Of a stretch of DNA of 64,000 nucleotides, positions 36,666 to 44,661 are shown piece after piece. Made by a program: the position numbers and the translations under genes. Each line of letters begins with the position of its first letter. Position 1 is the first letter of the stretch. The notes under the pieces are model-generated. The model did no database searches. It saw nothing but the letters and a program-made list of their open reading frames with translations, and was not told the origin of the DNA. The DNA is taken from positions 41,694-105,693 of the forward strand of contig JADMKE010000019.1 of assembly GCA_018780035.1 (NCBI GenBank). Direction: 5' to 3'. Source of the DNA: Candidatus Sericytochromatia bacterium. GTDB taxonomy: Bacteria; Cyanobacteriota; Sericytochromatia; UBA7694.

Positions 36666-36965
36666 TCAACCCCGGCGGTCGATCCGCTCACCGAGAAATT
36701 CTTCGCCTGCTTTTAAACTGGCCACAGCAGCTTCAGACAGGCGGCGCACCTTGAGTTGTTGAATCATTTCTGTGGCAATATCCACAGGCTGGTTTGCAGA
36801 GGATTCACGGGCCACGACACCACTGGGAGCCGCTTCTTCAAAAGTCACTCGCCGGGCTTCAAAACCAGGGGTATCGAGATTGGCCAGATTGTGAGCAGAA
36901 CTGTTTAAAGCAAAAGCTGAAGCCTGCAAAGCAGACAAACCGGGATCAAAAGCGGGAATATTCAT
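36666..36965 (-). CDS. Miniature flagellar rod/hook-like protein
   Basis: This 99-residue protein combines the two ends of a flagellar rod protein. The N-terminus reads SALQASAFALNSSAHNLANL then DTPGFEARR, as in FlgB/FlgC/FlgG. The C-terminus reads NQPVDIATEMIQQLKVRR, as in the conserved rod C-terminal helix. The central domain present in true FlgB/C/G is missing. No other flagellar gene is in the window. It may be a vestigial gene, or a small protein of the short flagellar-basal-body-like type seen in other genomes. The start was placed at the ATG at 36965 because earlier in-frame codons add unconserved residues. Confidence 0.7.
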   Translation of the reverse strand: MNIPAFDPGLSALQASAFALNSSAHNLANLDTPGFEARRVTFEEAAPSGVVARESSANQPVDIATEMIQQLKVRRLSEAAVASLKAGEEFLGERIDRRG

Positions 36966-37009
36966 GGCCCCTCTTTTCTCTCCAGACCTTAGGAAAAGGG
37001 CTGGATAAT

Positions 37010-37070
37010 ATGCAATCATGCGTATATAATAACCTATGCAAGCGCGTTTTTGCATTGTTTTAACAACAAT
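37010..37070 (+). promoter_or_regulatory. Possible operator/promoter region before the arsR-like gene
   Basis: The gap between the divergent rod-like and ArsR genes holds a TATAAT (37025-37030) and two inverted repeats. One is atgcaa/ttgcat (37036-37041 and 37050-37055), with a third atgcaa at 37010-37015. The other is attgtt/aacaat (37054-37059 and 37065-37070). ArsR-type dimers bind such short palindromes and often regulate their own gene, so this is a candidate operator. Confidence 0.35.
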
Positions 37071-37122
37071 CAAGCCTGAATAATCCAGCTTATGAAAGAA
37101 TGACACCGAGAGTATAATATCC

Positions 37123-37530
37123 ATGCCCGCACGCCACTTGGTAGCCAAAGAACTGTCCAAATTGTTGAGTGTTTTGTCTCATCCACATCGCATCCGTATT
37201 GTTGAAGAACTGCGCCATGAAGAGCGCGATGTCAACTTTCTTGAAGAGATATTGGGAATCAGTCATGCCCGTGTTTCTCAACATTTGGCCCTGATGCGCT
37301 CACACCGTCTGGTACTCGAACGCCGCCAAGGCCGCCGGGTATTTTACCGACTCTTTCAGCCAGATTTGGCCGCTTGGCTGATTCAGGGCCTGCAGTTCAT
37401 TGAAGGCGAGTTAGCCGCCACACAGGACATGCACGAAGCAGTTCAACAGGTCAAAGAACTTTGGTCTGAATCAGCCAGCCCCAGCAGCAAAACACCCCCG
37501 CTTTCTGCCAAGAAGACAATCAAGGAATGA
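37123..37530 (+). CDS. ArsR/SmtB-family transcriptional regulator
   Basis: This 135-residue winged-helix protein has the family core: LLSVLSHPHRIRIVEELRH, then LEEILGISHARVSQHLALMR as the recognition helix and RRQGRRVFYRL as the wing. The metal-binding ELCVCDL segment is replaced by RDVNFLEEI, so a metal sensor role is not supported. The last 30 residues are Ser/Pro/Lys-rich. Its stop overlaps the lipoprotein start in ATGA, so the two are co-translated. Confidence 0.85.
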   Translation: MPARHLVAKELSKLLSVLSHPHRIRIVEELRHEERDVNFLEEILGISHARVSQHLALMRSHRLVLERRQGRRVFYRLFQPDLAAWLIQGLQFIEGELAATQDMHEAVQQVKELWSESASPSSKTPPLSAKKTIKE

Positions 37531-37925
37531 CTACCCGCTTTGGCATCCTCCTGATCGTCAGCTTTTTGACACTGGTCTCTCTGGCTGCCTGTCGTGGCCA
37601 ACGCCCGGATGAAAATCGCCCCAAAGCGGAAATTTACATCTTAAAAAGCCTGCCCACCAATCTGAGTTGTGAAAAATTGGGTTCTGAGGCCTTAACCGAT
37701 GGCAATGGCTGTGGTCAAATGGACTCAGGAACTTCTCCGTCTTATTTGGAGCGCTTACACTATAATCTGCGCAAACGGGCTGAGCAGGTAGGAGCCAATC
37801 TGGTGGTCACTCACAATCTGCAAAGCGGAGAATACCGCGAGGGCTGTTCCCGTAACCAGATCGAGGTGACTTTTTCACTCTATCGTTGCCCCATGCGTCA
37901 AATTTCTCCCACATCAAAACCTTAA
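37527..37925 (+). CDS. Small lipoprotein, DUF4156-like
   Basis: This 132-residue protein has a signal peptide with lipobox LAAC near residue 22, so it should be lipidated and envelope-bound. The mature part has two cysteine pairs, a YLERLHYNLRKRAEQVGANLVVTH stretch (quoted in part: YNLRKRAEQVGANLVVTH) and a terminal strand with Cys, a pattern seen in DUF4156 proteins. Assignment to that family is tentative. Coupling to the ArsR gene (ATGA) suggests that regulator controls it. Confidence 0.65.
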   Translation: MTTRFGILLIVSFLTLVSLAACRGQRPDENRPKAEIYILKSLPTNLSCEKLGSEALTDGNGCGQMDSGTSPSYLERLHYNLRKRAEQVGANLVVTHNLQSGEYREGCSRNQIEVTFSLYRCPMRQISPTSKP

Positions 37926-37935
37926 GGAAAGAGCC

Positions 37936-39117
37936 ATGTTTCAACTTAATCTCTGTTTCGTTGACTCTGGCCCGATGGATTACACTGCAGAGAGCCCCTA
38001 TTTAATGCCCTTGGGAGGCTCCCAATCGGCCCTCTGTTATTTAACTGCAGCCTTGGCCGAGCGCGGGCACGCAGTCACATTGCTCAACAATACCAGTACA
38101 CCCGGTATGTTCAGAGGGGTAGAGTGTTTAACCCTGCCCGAGGAACCCGAAGAGATTTTTTTAAACCGCACCTTTGATGCGGTGATCAGCTTGAACTCAC
38201 TGCTGCCGATGAGTACGATTCGGCCCCACTTGCCCCCCAATACCCCACTGCTGCTCTGGACCCAGCACACAGCCGAAGATGTGAGTATGCTGGCCCTGCA
38301 ACACCGTTTGGTGCAGGAGGCCTGGGACAGCTTTGTCTTTGTCAGCCGCTGGCAACAGGAAAATTATATCCGGCGCTTTGGCTTGCAGCCTGAGCGCACC
38401 TGCATTCGCCGCAACGCCATTGCCCCGGCTTTTGCCTATCTCTTTGCGGATAAAGCCCAATTGGTCTCAGCCAAAGCCAAAACGCCGACCTTGGCTTATA
38501 CCTCGGTGCCCAATCGGGGCTTGGCAGTCTTGTTGGATATCTTTCCCTTGCTGCGCGAAATTTTCCCACAACTCCAATTGCAGGTTTTTTCCTCTTTGCA
38601 AACCTATCAAGAACCCGAAGACGATCCCGCATTGCAGGCCCTTTACCAGCGCTGTCGTGAAACTGAAAATGTCAGCCTGCGGGGGTCTTTGCCCCAGCCA
38701 GAACTGGCTTTGGAGCTATCCAAGGCCCATTTATTGGCTTATCCCAATACCTTCGCAGAGACGTCTTGCATTGCAGCCATGGAGGCCATGGCCTGTGGCT
38801 GCGATATTATTACCACCCAAATGGGCGCCCTGCCCGAAACCACAGCGGGTTTTGCCCGTTTGGTCCCCCCCGAGCCCCATGATAACTATGCCCGTCGCTA
38901 TTTGAGTGCCCTGACAGATGCCCTGATGCTCTGGCTCAAAGACCCCCAAGCTGTGGTTGACCGCCTCAGCAATCAGGTCATGCACACCAGTCGCCGCAAT
39001 ACCTGGCCCGTTCGCATCTGGGAGTGGGAATCATTGCTCTTTCAGCGTTGCCGCAACCCCAAGCAGGATTATTGGCCCGAGGGCTTGCCCAGACTCAAAA
39101 CCCAGGCTCAACCATAA
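37936..39117 (+). CDS. Glycosyltransferase (GT4-like)
   Basis: This 393-residue GT-B enzyme has an N-terminal lobe with GGSQSALCYLTAALAERGH, a hallmark of acceptor-side folding. Its donor lobe has NRGLAVLLDIFPLL, LRGSLPQPELALELSKAHL and ETSCIAAMEAMACGCDIITT, with the catalytic EX7E-type glutamates in the last segment. It follows a ribosome site (aaggaa), 10 nt after the lipoprotein gene. Its 3' end overlaps the convergent GT2 gene by 10 nt. The sugar and acceptor are unknown. Confidence 0.82.
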   Translation: MFQLNLCFVDSGPMDYTAESPYLMPLGGSQSALCYLTAALAERGHAVTLLNNTSTPGMFRGVECLTLPEEPEEIFLNRTFDAVISLNSLLPMSTIRPHLPPNTPLLLWTQHTAEDVSMLALQHRLVQEAWDSFVFVSRWQQENYIRRFGLQPERTCIRRNAIAPAFAYLFADKAQLVSAKAKTPTLAYTSVPNRGLAVLLDIFPLLREIFPQLQLQVFSSLQTYQEPEDDPALQALYQRCRETENVSLRGSLPQPELALELSKAHLLAYPNTFAETSCIAAMEAMACGCDIITTQMGALPETTAGFARLVPPEPHDNYARRYLSALTDALMLWLKDPQAVVDRLSNQVMHTSRRNTWPVRIWEWESLLFQRCRNPKQDYWPEGLPRLKTQAQP

Positions 39118-39908
39118 ACGCTGTTTAAGAGCTGGGCCAGTTGGGTGCGCTCTGGATGATAAAGCAAACCAGGCTCCTGCTGACAAGGCGCCAAAACCCC
39201 AATTTTTTCGCGATTGCGCAGGGCCACATCTGTCTCTTCTGGGTCTGCGTGGGCCTGATGTTCGCCCCAGACATCAACCGAAAAAGCCATCGGAATGCCC
39301 AATTGGACGAGCCGATTGGCAAAGGCCACGTCTTCGTAGCCCCAACCTGAAAAAGTCTCGTTAAAACCACCCGCTTGCACAAAGAGCGAGCGGGGCAAGG
39401 CCCAATTTCCTCCCCAGGCGTAGACCTGGGGATGCCTCACCATGTCTTCGCGGCAACTCAGACGCCCGTCGGAAGTGAACCAGAGGCGAATATCGCGAAT
39501 ATTGACCTGGGCCCCTGGCTGGAGATAAGAAGCCAGCACCTCTTGTTTATACGAGCCAAAATAGCCCCAGATTGCCGTTGGGGGCAAAGCAGCAAAATAC
39601 TCAGCATAAAACCCCAGCGCCAAGGGATTGAGCAAAATATCCCCCGAAAGAAAAACCAGTTTTTCCGATAAAAGCTGTGAAACAGCCCGATTGTAAGAAC
39701 GGCTCATGCAATAGTCATGGGGACGCCAATCGTAGCGCAGGGGCAGATCGGCCCCAAACTCCGCCACAACAGCACGGCCCTCACTTGAACCATCGTCAAC
39801 CACCAAAATCTCTTCGGCCAGCAGGGTCTGCGCGGCCAAAGCGCGCAAACAGCGGCGCAGATGAGCCTCTCGCCCCACTGAAGTCAAGACAACCACACTC
39901 AGGGACAT
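39108..39908 (-). CDS. Family 2 glycosyltransferase
   Basis: This 266-residue GT-A enzyme shows LSVVVLTSVGREAHLRRCL at the nucleotide-binding start, the ILVVDDGSSEG motif, a FLSGDILLNPLAL segment standing for the DXD region (SGD rather than DXD), and the C-terminal GGFNETFSGWGYEDVAFANR typical of the galactosyltransferase/chondroitin-synthase type. The ATG at 39908 is preferred as its start; it overlaps the end of the upstream oxidoreductase gene by 10 nt, so it likely shares that transcript. Confidence 0.82.
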   Translation of the reverse strand: MSLSVVVLTSVGREAHLRRCLRALAAQTLLAEEILVVDDGSSEGRAVVAEFGADLPLRYDWRPHDYCMSRSYNRAVSQLLSEKLVFLSGDILLNPLALGFYAEYFAALPPTAIWGYFGSYKQEVLASYLQPGAQVNIRDIRLWFTSDGRLSCREDMVRHPQVYAWGGNWALPRSLFVQAGGFNETFSGWGYEDVAFANRLVQLGIPMAFSVDVWGEHQAHADPEETDVALRNREKIGVLAPCQQEPGLLYHPERTQLAQLLNSVYG

Positions 39909-41041
39909 GCCAAACGCCAACTTTCAAGCGGAAAACGCCCGGCTTTAAAATAGTCTGGAATGCGGTCTCGGTCCTGAAGCAGCAACTCGGCCAAGGCCTG
40001 GGCCAACCAGGGAATTTGTAAAAGCCCCTTGGTGGCAAAGGCCGAAAAGACATAGAGTTGGTGAAAGCCCGGCACAGCCCCCACGAGCGGTTCGCGCTGG
40101 TGTTTCACCAACGTGCGAACCCCCGACCAAAGCTGCTCCAATTCAGCTTCAGCCATGGCAGGTACAATAGCAGCCAAACCCTGACGAATCTGCTGCACAC
40201 TCCATTCGGGACTTTGGCAGGGCTGCTCAGCAGGATAAAACGTGGGCCCCGCCAAAACGCGCTGCCCCCCCAAAGGCAGAACATATCCGCCACTGCTCAA
40301 TGCGGTATTGAGCCCTTCAAACTGTGGGTGTTGAAAGACGGCCACTTCTCCACGCATGCGCTGCAAGGGCAACTCAGGAAACCAGAGGGGTAAGTCTGCC
40401 GCCACAGCCAGCACGACCCGCTCAAAGGAGTGCAGACCCGATTGGGTCTGCACTTGCCAGCCTTGCCGAGAGGCGAGCGTCGAAGGGGGCAATAAACAAC
40501 GGACCCGTTCCAAGTGCATAACCACTCCCGCTTGCTGAATTGTTTGGCTCAAGCGTTGAATCAGTGCGGGCATGGCCACTCGCCAAGCCGGTTGCACCGC
40601 ATAGGTCGCAGTCAGCTCTGGCAGCGCAAACAGCGGCCGGTAGACCGCGGCCTGCGCAGCACTCAAACGCGAGATCTGAGCGGGCAAGCCCGGCTCCAAA
40701 CGGGCATACGAGCGTTCAAAACGAGAAGCAACAGCGCCATCAAGGGCCGGGCGCAAGAGCAGAAGGGGCGCAGCCAGGGGCTCAGCGCTGTCTGATTGCA
40801 AGGCCTCCAGCCAGGCTTGGCTGAAGGCAAAACATGGGGCATAACCGGGTTTGGGAAAGAGACTGCGACCAGGAGTTAGGTGCATCAGCGCAGCAGGCAA
40901 ACCCGAAGCCCCGGCCCCCACTGAATGCGCTTCAAAGACCTGCAGGTGTTCCCCGCTCAAACCGGCTTTGAGCAGGGCCTGGGCCAGTCCCAAACCCGCC
41001 AAGCCCGCACCTATAATTGCCACCGATCCAGAGACAGTCAC
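39899..41041 (-). CDS. mnmC: FAD-dependent oxidoreductase, MnmC C-terminal type
   Basis: This 380-residue flavoprotein has the dinucleotide motif VAIIGAGLAGLGLAQALL at the N-terminus and a DAO-type fold. Its C-terminal segment (WSGVRTLVKHQREPLVGAVP and FATKGLLQIPWLAQALAELL) fits the MnmC oxidase domain. In tRNA wobble-uridine modification that domain removes the carboxymethyl group from cmnm5(s2)U. The gene next upstream encodes the matching methyltransferase, so the two halves of bifunctional MnmC are encoded separately. Ten bases separate the two genes. Confidence 0.75.
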   Translation of the reverse strand: MTVSGSVAIIGAGLAGLGLAQALLKAGLSGEHLQVFEAHSVGAGASGLPAALMHLTPGRSLFPKPGYAPCFAFSQAWLEALQSDSAEPLAAPLLLLRPALDGAVASRFERSYARLEPGLPAQISRLSAAQAAVYRPLFALPELTATYAVQPAWRVAMPALIQRLSQTIQQAGVVMHLERVRCLLPPSTLASRQGWQVQTQSGLHSFERVVLAVAADLPLWFPELPLQRMRGEVAVFQHPQFEGLNTALSSGGYVLPLGGQRVLAGPTFYPAEQPCQSPEWSVQQIRQGLAAIVPAMAEAELEQLWSGVRTLVKHQREPLVGAVPGFHQLYVFSAFATKGLLQIPWLAQALAELLLQDRDRIPDYFKAGRFPLESWRLACP

Positions 41042-41051
41042 TTCAAGCCCC

Positions 41052-41834
41052 TCATTTGAGGTATTTTTCTTGAGACAGCAAGGTGTTGCCCGACAAGGCC
41101 TCAGGATTTCTGGCTGCCAAGGTCATTTCGCGCTTATTGCCAGAGCCTTTGCGCGAAGCCAAATAGAGCCCAGCTTGGGCCATGGCCTTGCGCATCGGTG
41201 TTGAAGCACCATAAGTGGTGATCAAGCCCGTCTCGGAGAGATGGGCCCGCTCCCAGGCAAAACAGGGCTCACTCCAGCATTCGGGATTGGCAGCCGGCCC
41301 AAAGGGATCATGATAAACCGCATCAAAAGTCAGCTGCTTGGGCAAGGAAGCAAGCTCCCACGCACAGGGATAGAGCACCAACTCAATCACCTGTGCGTGT
41401 ATTTGCCAGCGCAATTGAATAGGCCGAAAGTGAGTTGCAGGAACCTGAGGCTCAGTCACGGCTTGCACAGCTTGGCTCAGGGCATCCTGCAGGAGTTCGT
41501 AAACAGCTGGGTATTTGAACCAACTTAAATAGGCCAATTGCCCCAATTTCTCAGGGGAGAGTGGGGCATTTTCAACCACATGGTAACGCAAGGTACCCAC
41601 TTCAGCTCGGGCCAAGAAGGCCTGAGCTGTGACCAAAAAATTCATGCCCGGTCCCAATCCCAACTCCAAGACAGACCAATCCCCCCCCCGTTCAGGCAGA
41701 CGGGCGCCCGCGACAAAAACGTAAAAGGCCTCGCTGCGAGCCCCTTGCAGCGAGCGAAAATAGATATTTTCAGTCACATTGTAAAAGGTATAAGAGCCAT
41801 CGCCGGTTTGGATCGGCACCAGATGAACAGCCAC
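41052..41834 (-). CDS. mnmD: tRNA (mnm5s2U34) methyltransferase, MnmD / MnmC N-terminal type
   Basis: This 260-residue protein matches the methyltransferase half of MnmC: GDGSYTFYNVTENIYFRS near residue 12, the SAM-binding motif I VLELGLGPGMNFLVTA, the VYHDPFGPAANPECWSEPCF block (quoted in part: VYHDPFGPAANPECW), and GSGNKREMTLA near the end. It methylates nm5U34 to mnm5U34 in certain tRNAs. The oxidoreductase half follows at 41041, in the same gene order as in the fused protein. Confidence 0.82.
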   Translation of the reverse strand: MAVHLVPIQTGDGSYTFYNVTENIYFRSLQGARSEAFYVFVAGARLPERGGDWSVLELGLGPGMNFLVTAQAFLARAEVGTLRYHVVENAPLSPEKLGQLAYLSWFKYPAVYELLQDALSQAVQAVTEPQVPATHFRPIQLRWQIHAQVIELVLYPCAWELASLPKQLTFDAVYHDPFGPAANPECWSEPCFAWERAHLSETGLITTYGASTPMRKAMAQAGLYLASRKGSGNKREMTLAARNPEALSGNTLLSQEKYLK

Positions 41835-41880
41835 AGTTTCTCCTTGGCATCAGACTTCCCCCAGTTTACCCTGAGGCACC

Positions 41881-43677
41881 TCAACGCTGAACAACTTGGC
41901 GGAACCAATCCGCCATTTGCTGGCTGTAAATGGGCTGATTAAAAATCAGATGTTTTTGAGCAGCAATCCGCTCACTGAGCGCTTGGCGGTAGCTTTTATT
42001 TGTGCCAATTGCCAAGGCCCTGTGAATATAATCGGGCAAATCTGAGGCAATGCCATCAGAGATACCCATGATTTGGTAAAGCCCTGTGGCAATCCGGCAA
42101 CGCAAAAATTCACTGGGCAGGGTCACGATTGGGGTGTGCATCCAAAAAGCCTGAAAGGCCAAATTCCCCCCCCCGAGGCGCAAACTGTCCATTATCACAT
42201 CCACCTGGGCCATGACTGAGAGAAAATCGGATTGGTTAAGCCAGGGCAGAAAATGAATGCGGCTGCAAAGCTCAGGGAAAAGTCGCTGATAGTGCCCAAA
42301 CAGCGTTTCTTCTAGCCCACGGTAACTCACAAACAGCCACTCGGCATCGGGGTCTTGCCTGAGAATGGCCGGAATGATCTCGGCAAATTCAGGATCCACG
42401 CGAAAAAGGGTCATGGGAAAGAGGTAATAATGTCTGTCGGGCTTGAGTCCCAGTTCTTCCCTACTTTTGAGCCGAGCTGGCGCAGGGGGTGGCAGATAGG
42501 TCACAATGGGGCCATCAAAGGTGACGAGGGTTTCGCTGTAATGCTGCTGCGCCTCGGGGATTTCAAAGGCCGACCCCGAAAGATAATAGTCCAAATTTTT
42601 GAGGCCCGTGGTCATGGGCAAGCCCGTTAAGGCACATTGCACGGGTGCCACACGATTGGAAGCCAGGGTATAGAGAAAGGGATCCTGGCCAATATCCAAA
42701 TAGAGCAGGATATCGGGGCGGGAAGCGTTAAGGGTGCTCAAACAGGCCTGCAAATCCCAAGAGAGCCCTTCAAAATGAGTCACTTGGCTTTTGACAATGG
42801 CCGTGATTCCGTCGCTTTTGCCTTCACCCAAATAAAAAGCCGACAATTCCAAATCGGGTTGCTGGCTCAAATAGGCAATCACCCCAAGAAAATAATGCAT
42901 GGTGGAATGATTCCAAAACGAAGGAGAGACCATGCCAATCCGGATCTTATCTGAGCTCACCTCAGGTCGCGGGCGCGGCTCATTCTGAACAATCGGCACA
43001 ATCTTTTCCCAGAGTGCACTGATACGCCGTGTGGTTTCGACCTCGTTGCCGCCCTGGGCAAAGATTCCAAACAGCGGACTGTCGACATCGACCCCGCGCT
43101 CATGTAAGGCGCGCACCCGTTCAGGCGACAAAAACAAGTCCAACTCTTCCACGTATTTGAGAAAGCGTTTGCGCCAATAAGCCATTTCTGAGACAGATGT
43201 ATAAATTTGGGGAAAGAGAAAGGTGTTTTCAAGCCGAAAAGCCAAACTCTCAGGAAAACGCACCAAAGCTTGGTTTAAAGCGTGCTGGCAGGCCTCCATG
43301 CGATTGCGAAATTTGAGGGCACGAATCAAGTAGATCCAAGATTGCTCCAGATAGTCCATGTTCAGGTCGATCAGCGCCTGAAAATAGACCACGGCCTGAT
43401 CATATTTTTGGCTGCCATAGAGCTCGTAGCCACAGCTAAAAAAATTGTGGTAGAGATCCGGGTCTGCAGGAGAGAGGGCTATCGAGCGCCGAAAAAGATC
43501 AAGGGCCGCGGCATAATCGTGTAAATAATGTTTGCACACGCCCAAATAGTGAAGCGCCTCACTCAGGTCTGGTTGCAGGCTTAAAACCGCCTCAAAAGCA
43601 GAAGCGGCCCCCCCATAATCTTTGTTTTCGAGCAAGCCAAAAGCCCGATCCAAGCCTGTTTCTAAGCTTTCTAACAT
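41881..43677 (-). CDS. TPR protein with O-GlcNAc-transferase (SPINDLY)-like catalytic region
   Basis: This 598-residue protein has four to five TPR repeats in its first 180 residues (SALHYLGVCKHYLHDYAAAL-type; DLYHNFFSCGYELYGSQKYD). From about residue 240 a GT41-like GT-B fold is visible: SSDKIRIGMVSPSFWNHS opens it, and GGGNLAFQAFWMHTPIVTLP with RCRIATGLYQIMGISDGIA forms the donor lobe. This fits bacterial OGT-like enzymes that glycosylate surface or pilin proteins, but the substrate is not known. The ATG at 43677 is favoured over a TTG at 43716. It is divergent from the RmlD-like gene. Confidence 0.78.
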   Translation of the reverse strand: MLESLETGLDRAFGLLENKDYGGAASAFEAVLSLQPDLSEALHYLGVCKHYLHDYAAALDLFRRSIALSPADPDLYHNFFSCGYELYGSQKYDQAVVYFQALIDLNMDYLEQSWIYLIRALKFRNRMEACQHALNQALVRFPESLAFRLENTFLFPQIYTSVSEMAYWRKRFLKYVEELDLFLSPERVRALHERGVDVDSPLFGIFAQGGNEVETTRRISALWEKIVPIVQNEPRPRPEVSSDKIRIGMVSPSFWNHSTMHYFLGVIAYLSQQPDLELSAFYLGEGKSDGITAIVKSQVTHFEGLSWDLQACLSTLNASRPDILLYLDIGQDPFLYTLASNRVAPVQCALTGLPMTTGLKNLDYYLSGSAFEIPEAQQHYSETLVTFDGPIVTYLPPPAPARLKSREELGLKPDRHYYLFPMTLFRVDPEFAEIIPAILRQDPDAEWLFVSYRGLEETLFGHYQRLFPELCSRIHFLPWLNQSDFLSVMAQVDVIMDSLRLGGGNLAFQAFWMHTPIVTLPSEFLRCRIATGLYQIMGISDGIASDLPDYIHRALAIGTNKSYRQALSERIAAQKHLIFNQPIYSQQMADWFRQVVQR

Positions 43678-43708
43678 GGGCCCACGTAAAAATCTATCCG
43701 GATGGCTT

Positions 43709-43737
43709 TTGTGCAAGACAACATACCTGTATAGTAT
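43709..43737 (+). promoter_or_regulatory. Weak promoter candidate for the RmlD-like gene
   Basis: TTGTGC (43709-43714) and TAGTAT (43732-43737) are separated by 17 bp. An overlapping TATAGT at 43730 gives a second -10 option at 15-bp spacing. The transcript would begin about 28 nt before the start codon, just upstream of the ggag ribosome site. Confidence 0.3.
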
Positions 43738-43771
43738 CCTGAATCAAGTTCATTCACCAGCGGAGACAGAT

Positions 43772-44647
43772 ATGGTACAACGAATTCTGATTGCAGGAGC
43801 CTCAGGCGGCTTGGGAAACACCCTTTATCAAGCCCTGCACAAGCGCTATGAGGTCTTGGGAACCTGTTTTCAACATTCTATGCCCCATTTCCAGACCCTC
43901 GATCTGCGCGATTTTGAGGCCACAAATAAACTGCTGGCAGATTTTCAACCTGATTTGCTGATCAACACAGTGGCCTGGACCGATGTCGATGGCTGTGAAA
44001 GAGATTTGCGCCAGGCCTTTGGCTTAAATCTGGAAACGGCCCTCTCGATCAGATTGGCTGTGGCTGCCCAGAATTGTAAATTGATCCATATCTCCACCAA
44101 CGATCTGTTTTCGGGCTTGCAAAGTTTGTCGAACGAAGAGGATCGACCTGAGCCTGTCAATGTCTATGCCCGCACCAAATACATGGCCGAACAATTATTT
44201 GCAGATCTGCCCAATGCGTTGATTCTGCGCTTTACCTTTCTCTCCTGGTGGACCTCAGGCAAAACCTCTTTTTCGCGCTGGCTGGTGCAGTCGCTGCAGC
44301 AAGGGCAGACGATCAAACTCTTCAAAGACCAATACAATGCCCCTCTCTATGTGGGTACTTTGGTTGAGTGGCTGGAGCAGCTCTGGCATTTGCAAGGCGT
44401 TTATCATCTGGGCTCCGAGCGCCGCAGCCGTTTGGACACAGGGCTGGCTTTGGCCCAAGCCTTAAATTTGAACACAGATCTGATCGAAGCTGTGTCGGTA
44501 CATGATTCCCATCTTTACGCCCCCCGCCCCTTGGACGTCTCACTGAGTTCTGAAAAACTCAAACAAGCAACAGGTCTCTCTGCCCATTTTGACACGGAAA
44601 TAGCCAAATTGGCAGCGGCCCTGCCTGCGGACTTACAGCCCAATTGA
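43772..44647 (+). CDS. SDR-family sugar reductase, dTDP-4-dehydrorhamnose reductase (RmlD)-like
   Basis: This 291-residue extended short-chain dehydrogenase has the NAD(P)-binding LIAGASGGLGNTLYQAL, LLINTVAWTDVDGCE, and the YARTK catalytic Tyr/Lys pair, with STNDLFSG as the serine/threonine site. RmlD reduces dTDP-4-keto-rhamnose in dTDP-rhamnose synthesis. No rmlA, B or C gene lies nearby, so a different keto-sugar substrate is possible. The ATG at 43772 follows ggag by six bases; the longer frame begins inside the divergent gene. Confidence 0.78.
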   Translation: MVQRILIAGASGGLGNTLYQALHKRYEVLGTCFQHSMPHFQTLDLRDFEATNKLLADFQPDLLINTVAWTDVDGCERDLRQAFGLNLETALSIRLAVAAQNCKLIHISTNDLFSGLQSLSNEEDRPEPVNVYARTKYMAEQLFADLPNALILRFTFLSWWTSGKTSFSRWLVQSLQQGQTIKLFKDQYNAPLYVGTLVEWLEQLWHLQGVYHLGSERRSRLDTGLALAQALNLNTDLIEAVSVHDSHLYAPRPLDVSLSSEKLKQATGLSAHFDTEIAKLAAALPADLQPN

Positions 44648-44661
44648 GCCTTGTCTGAAGG

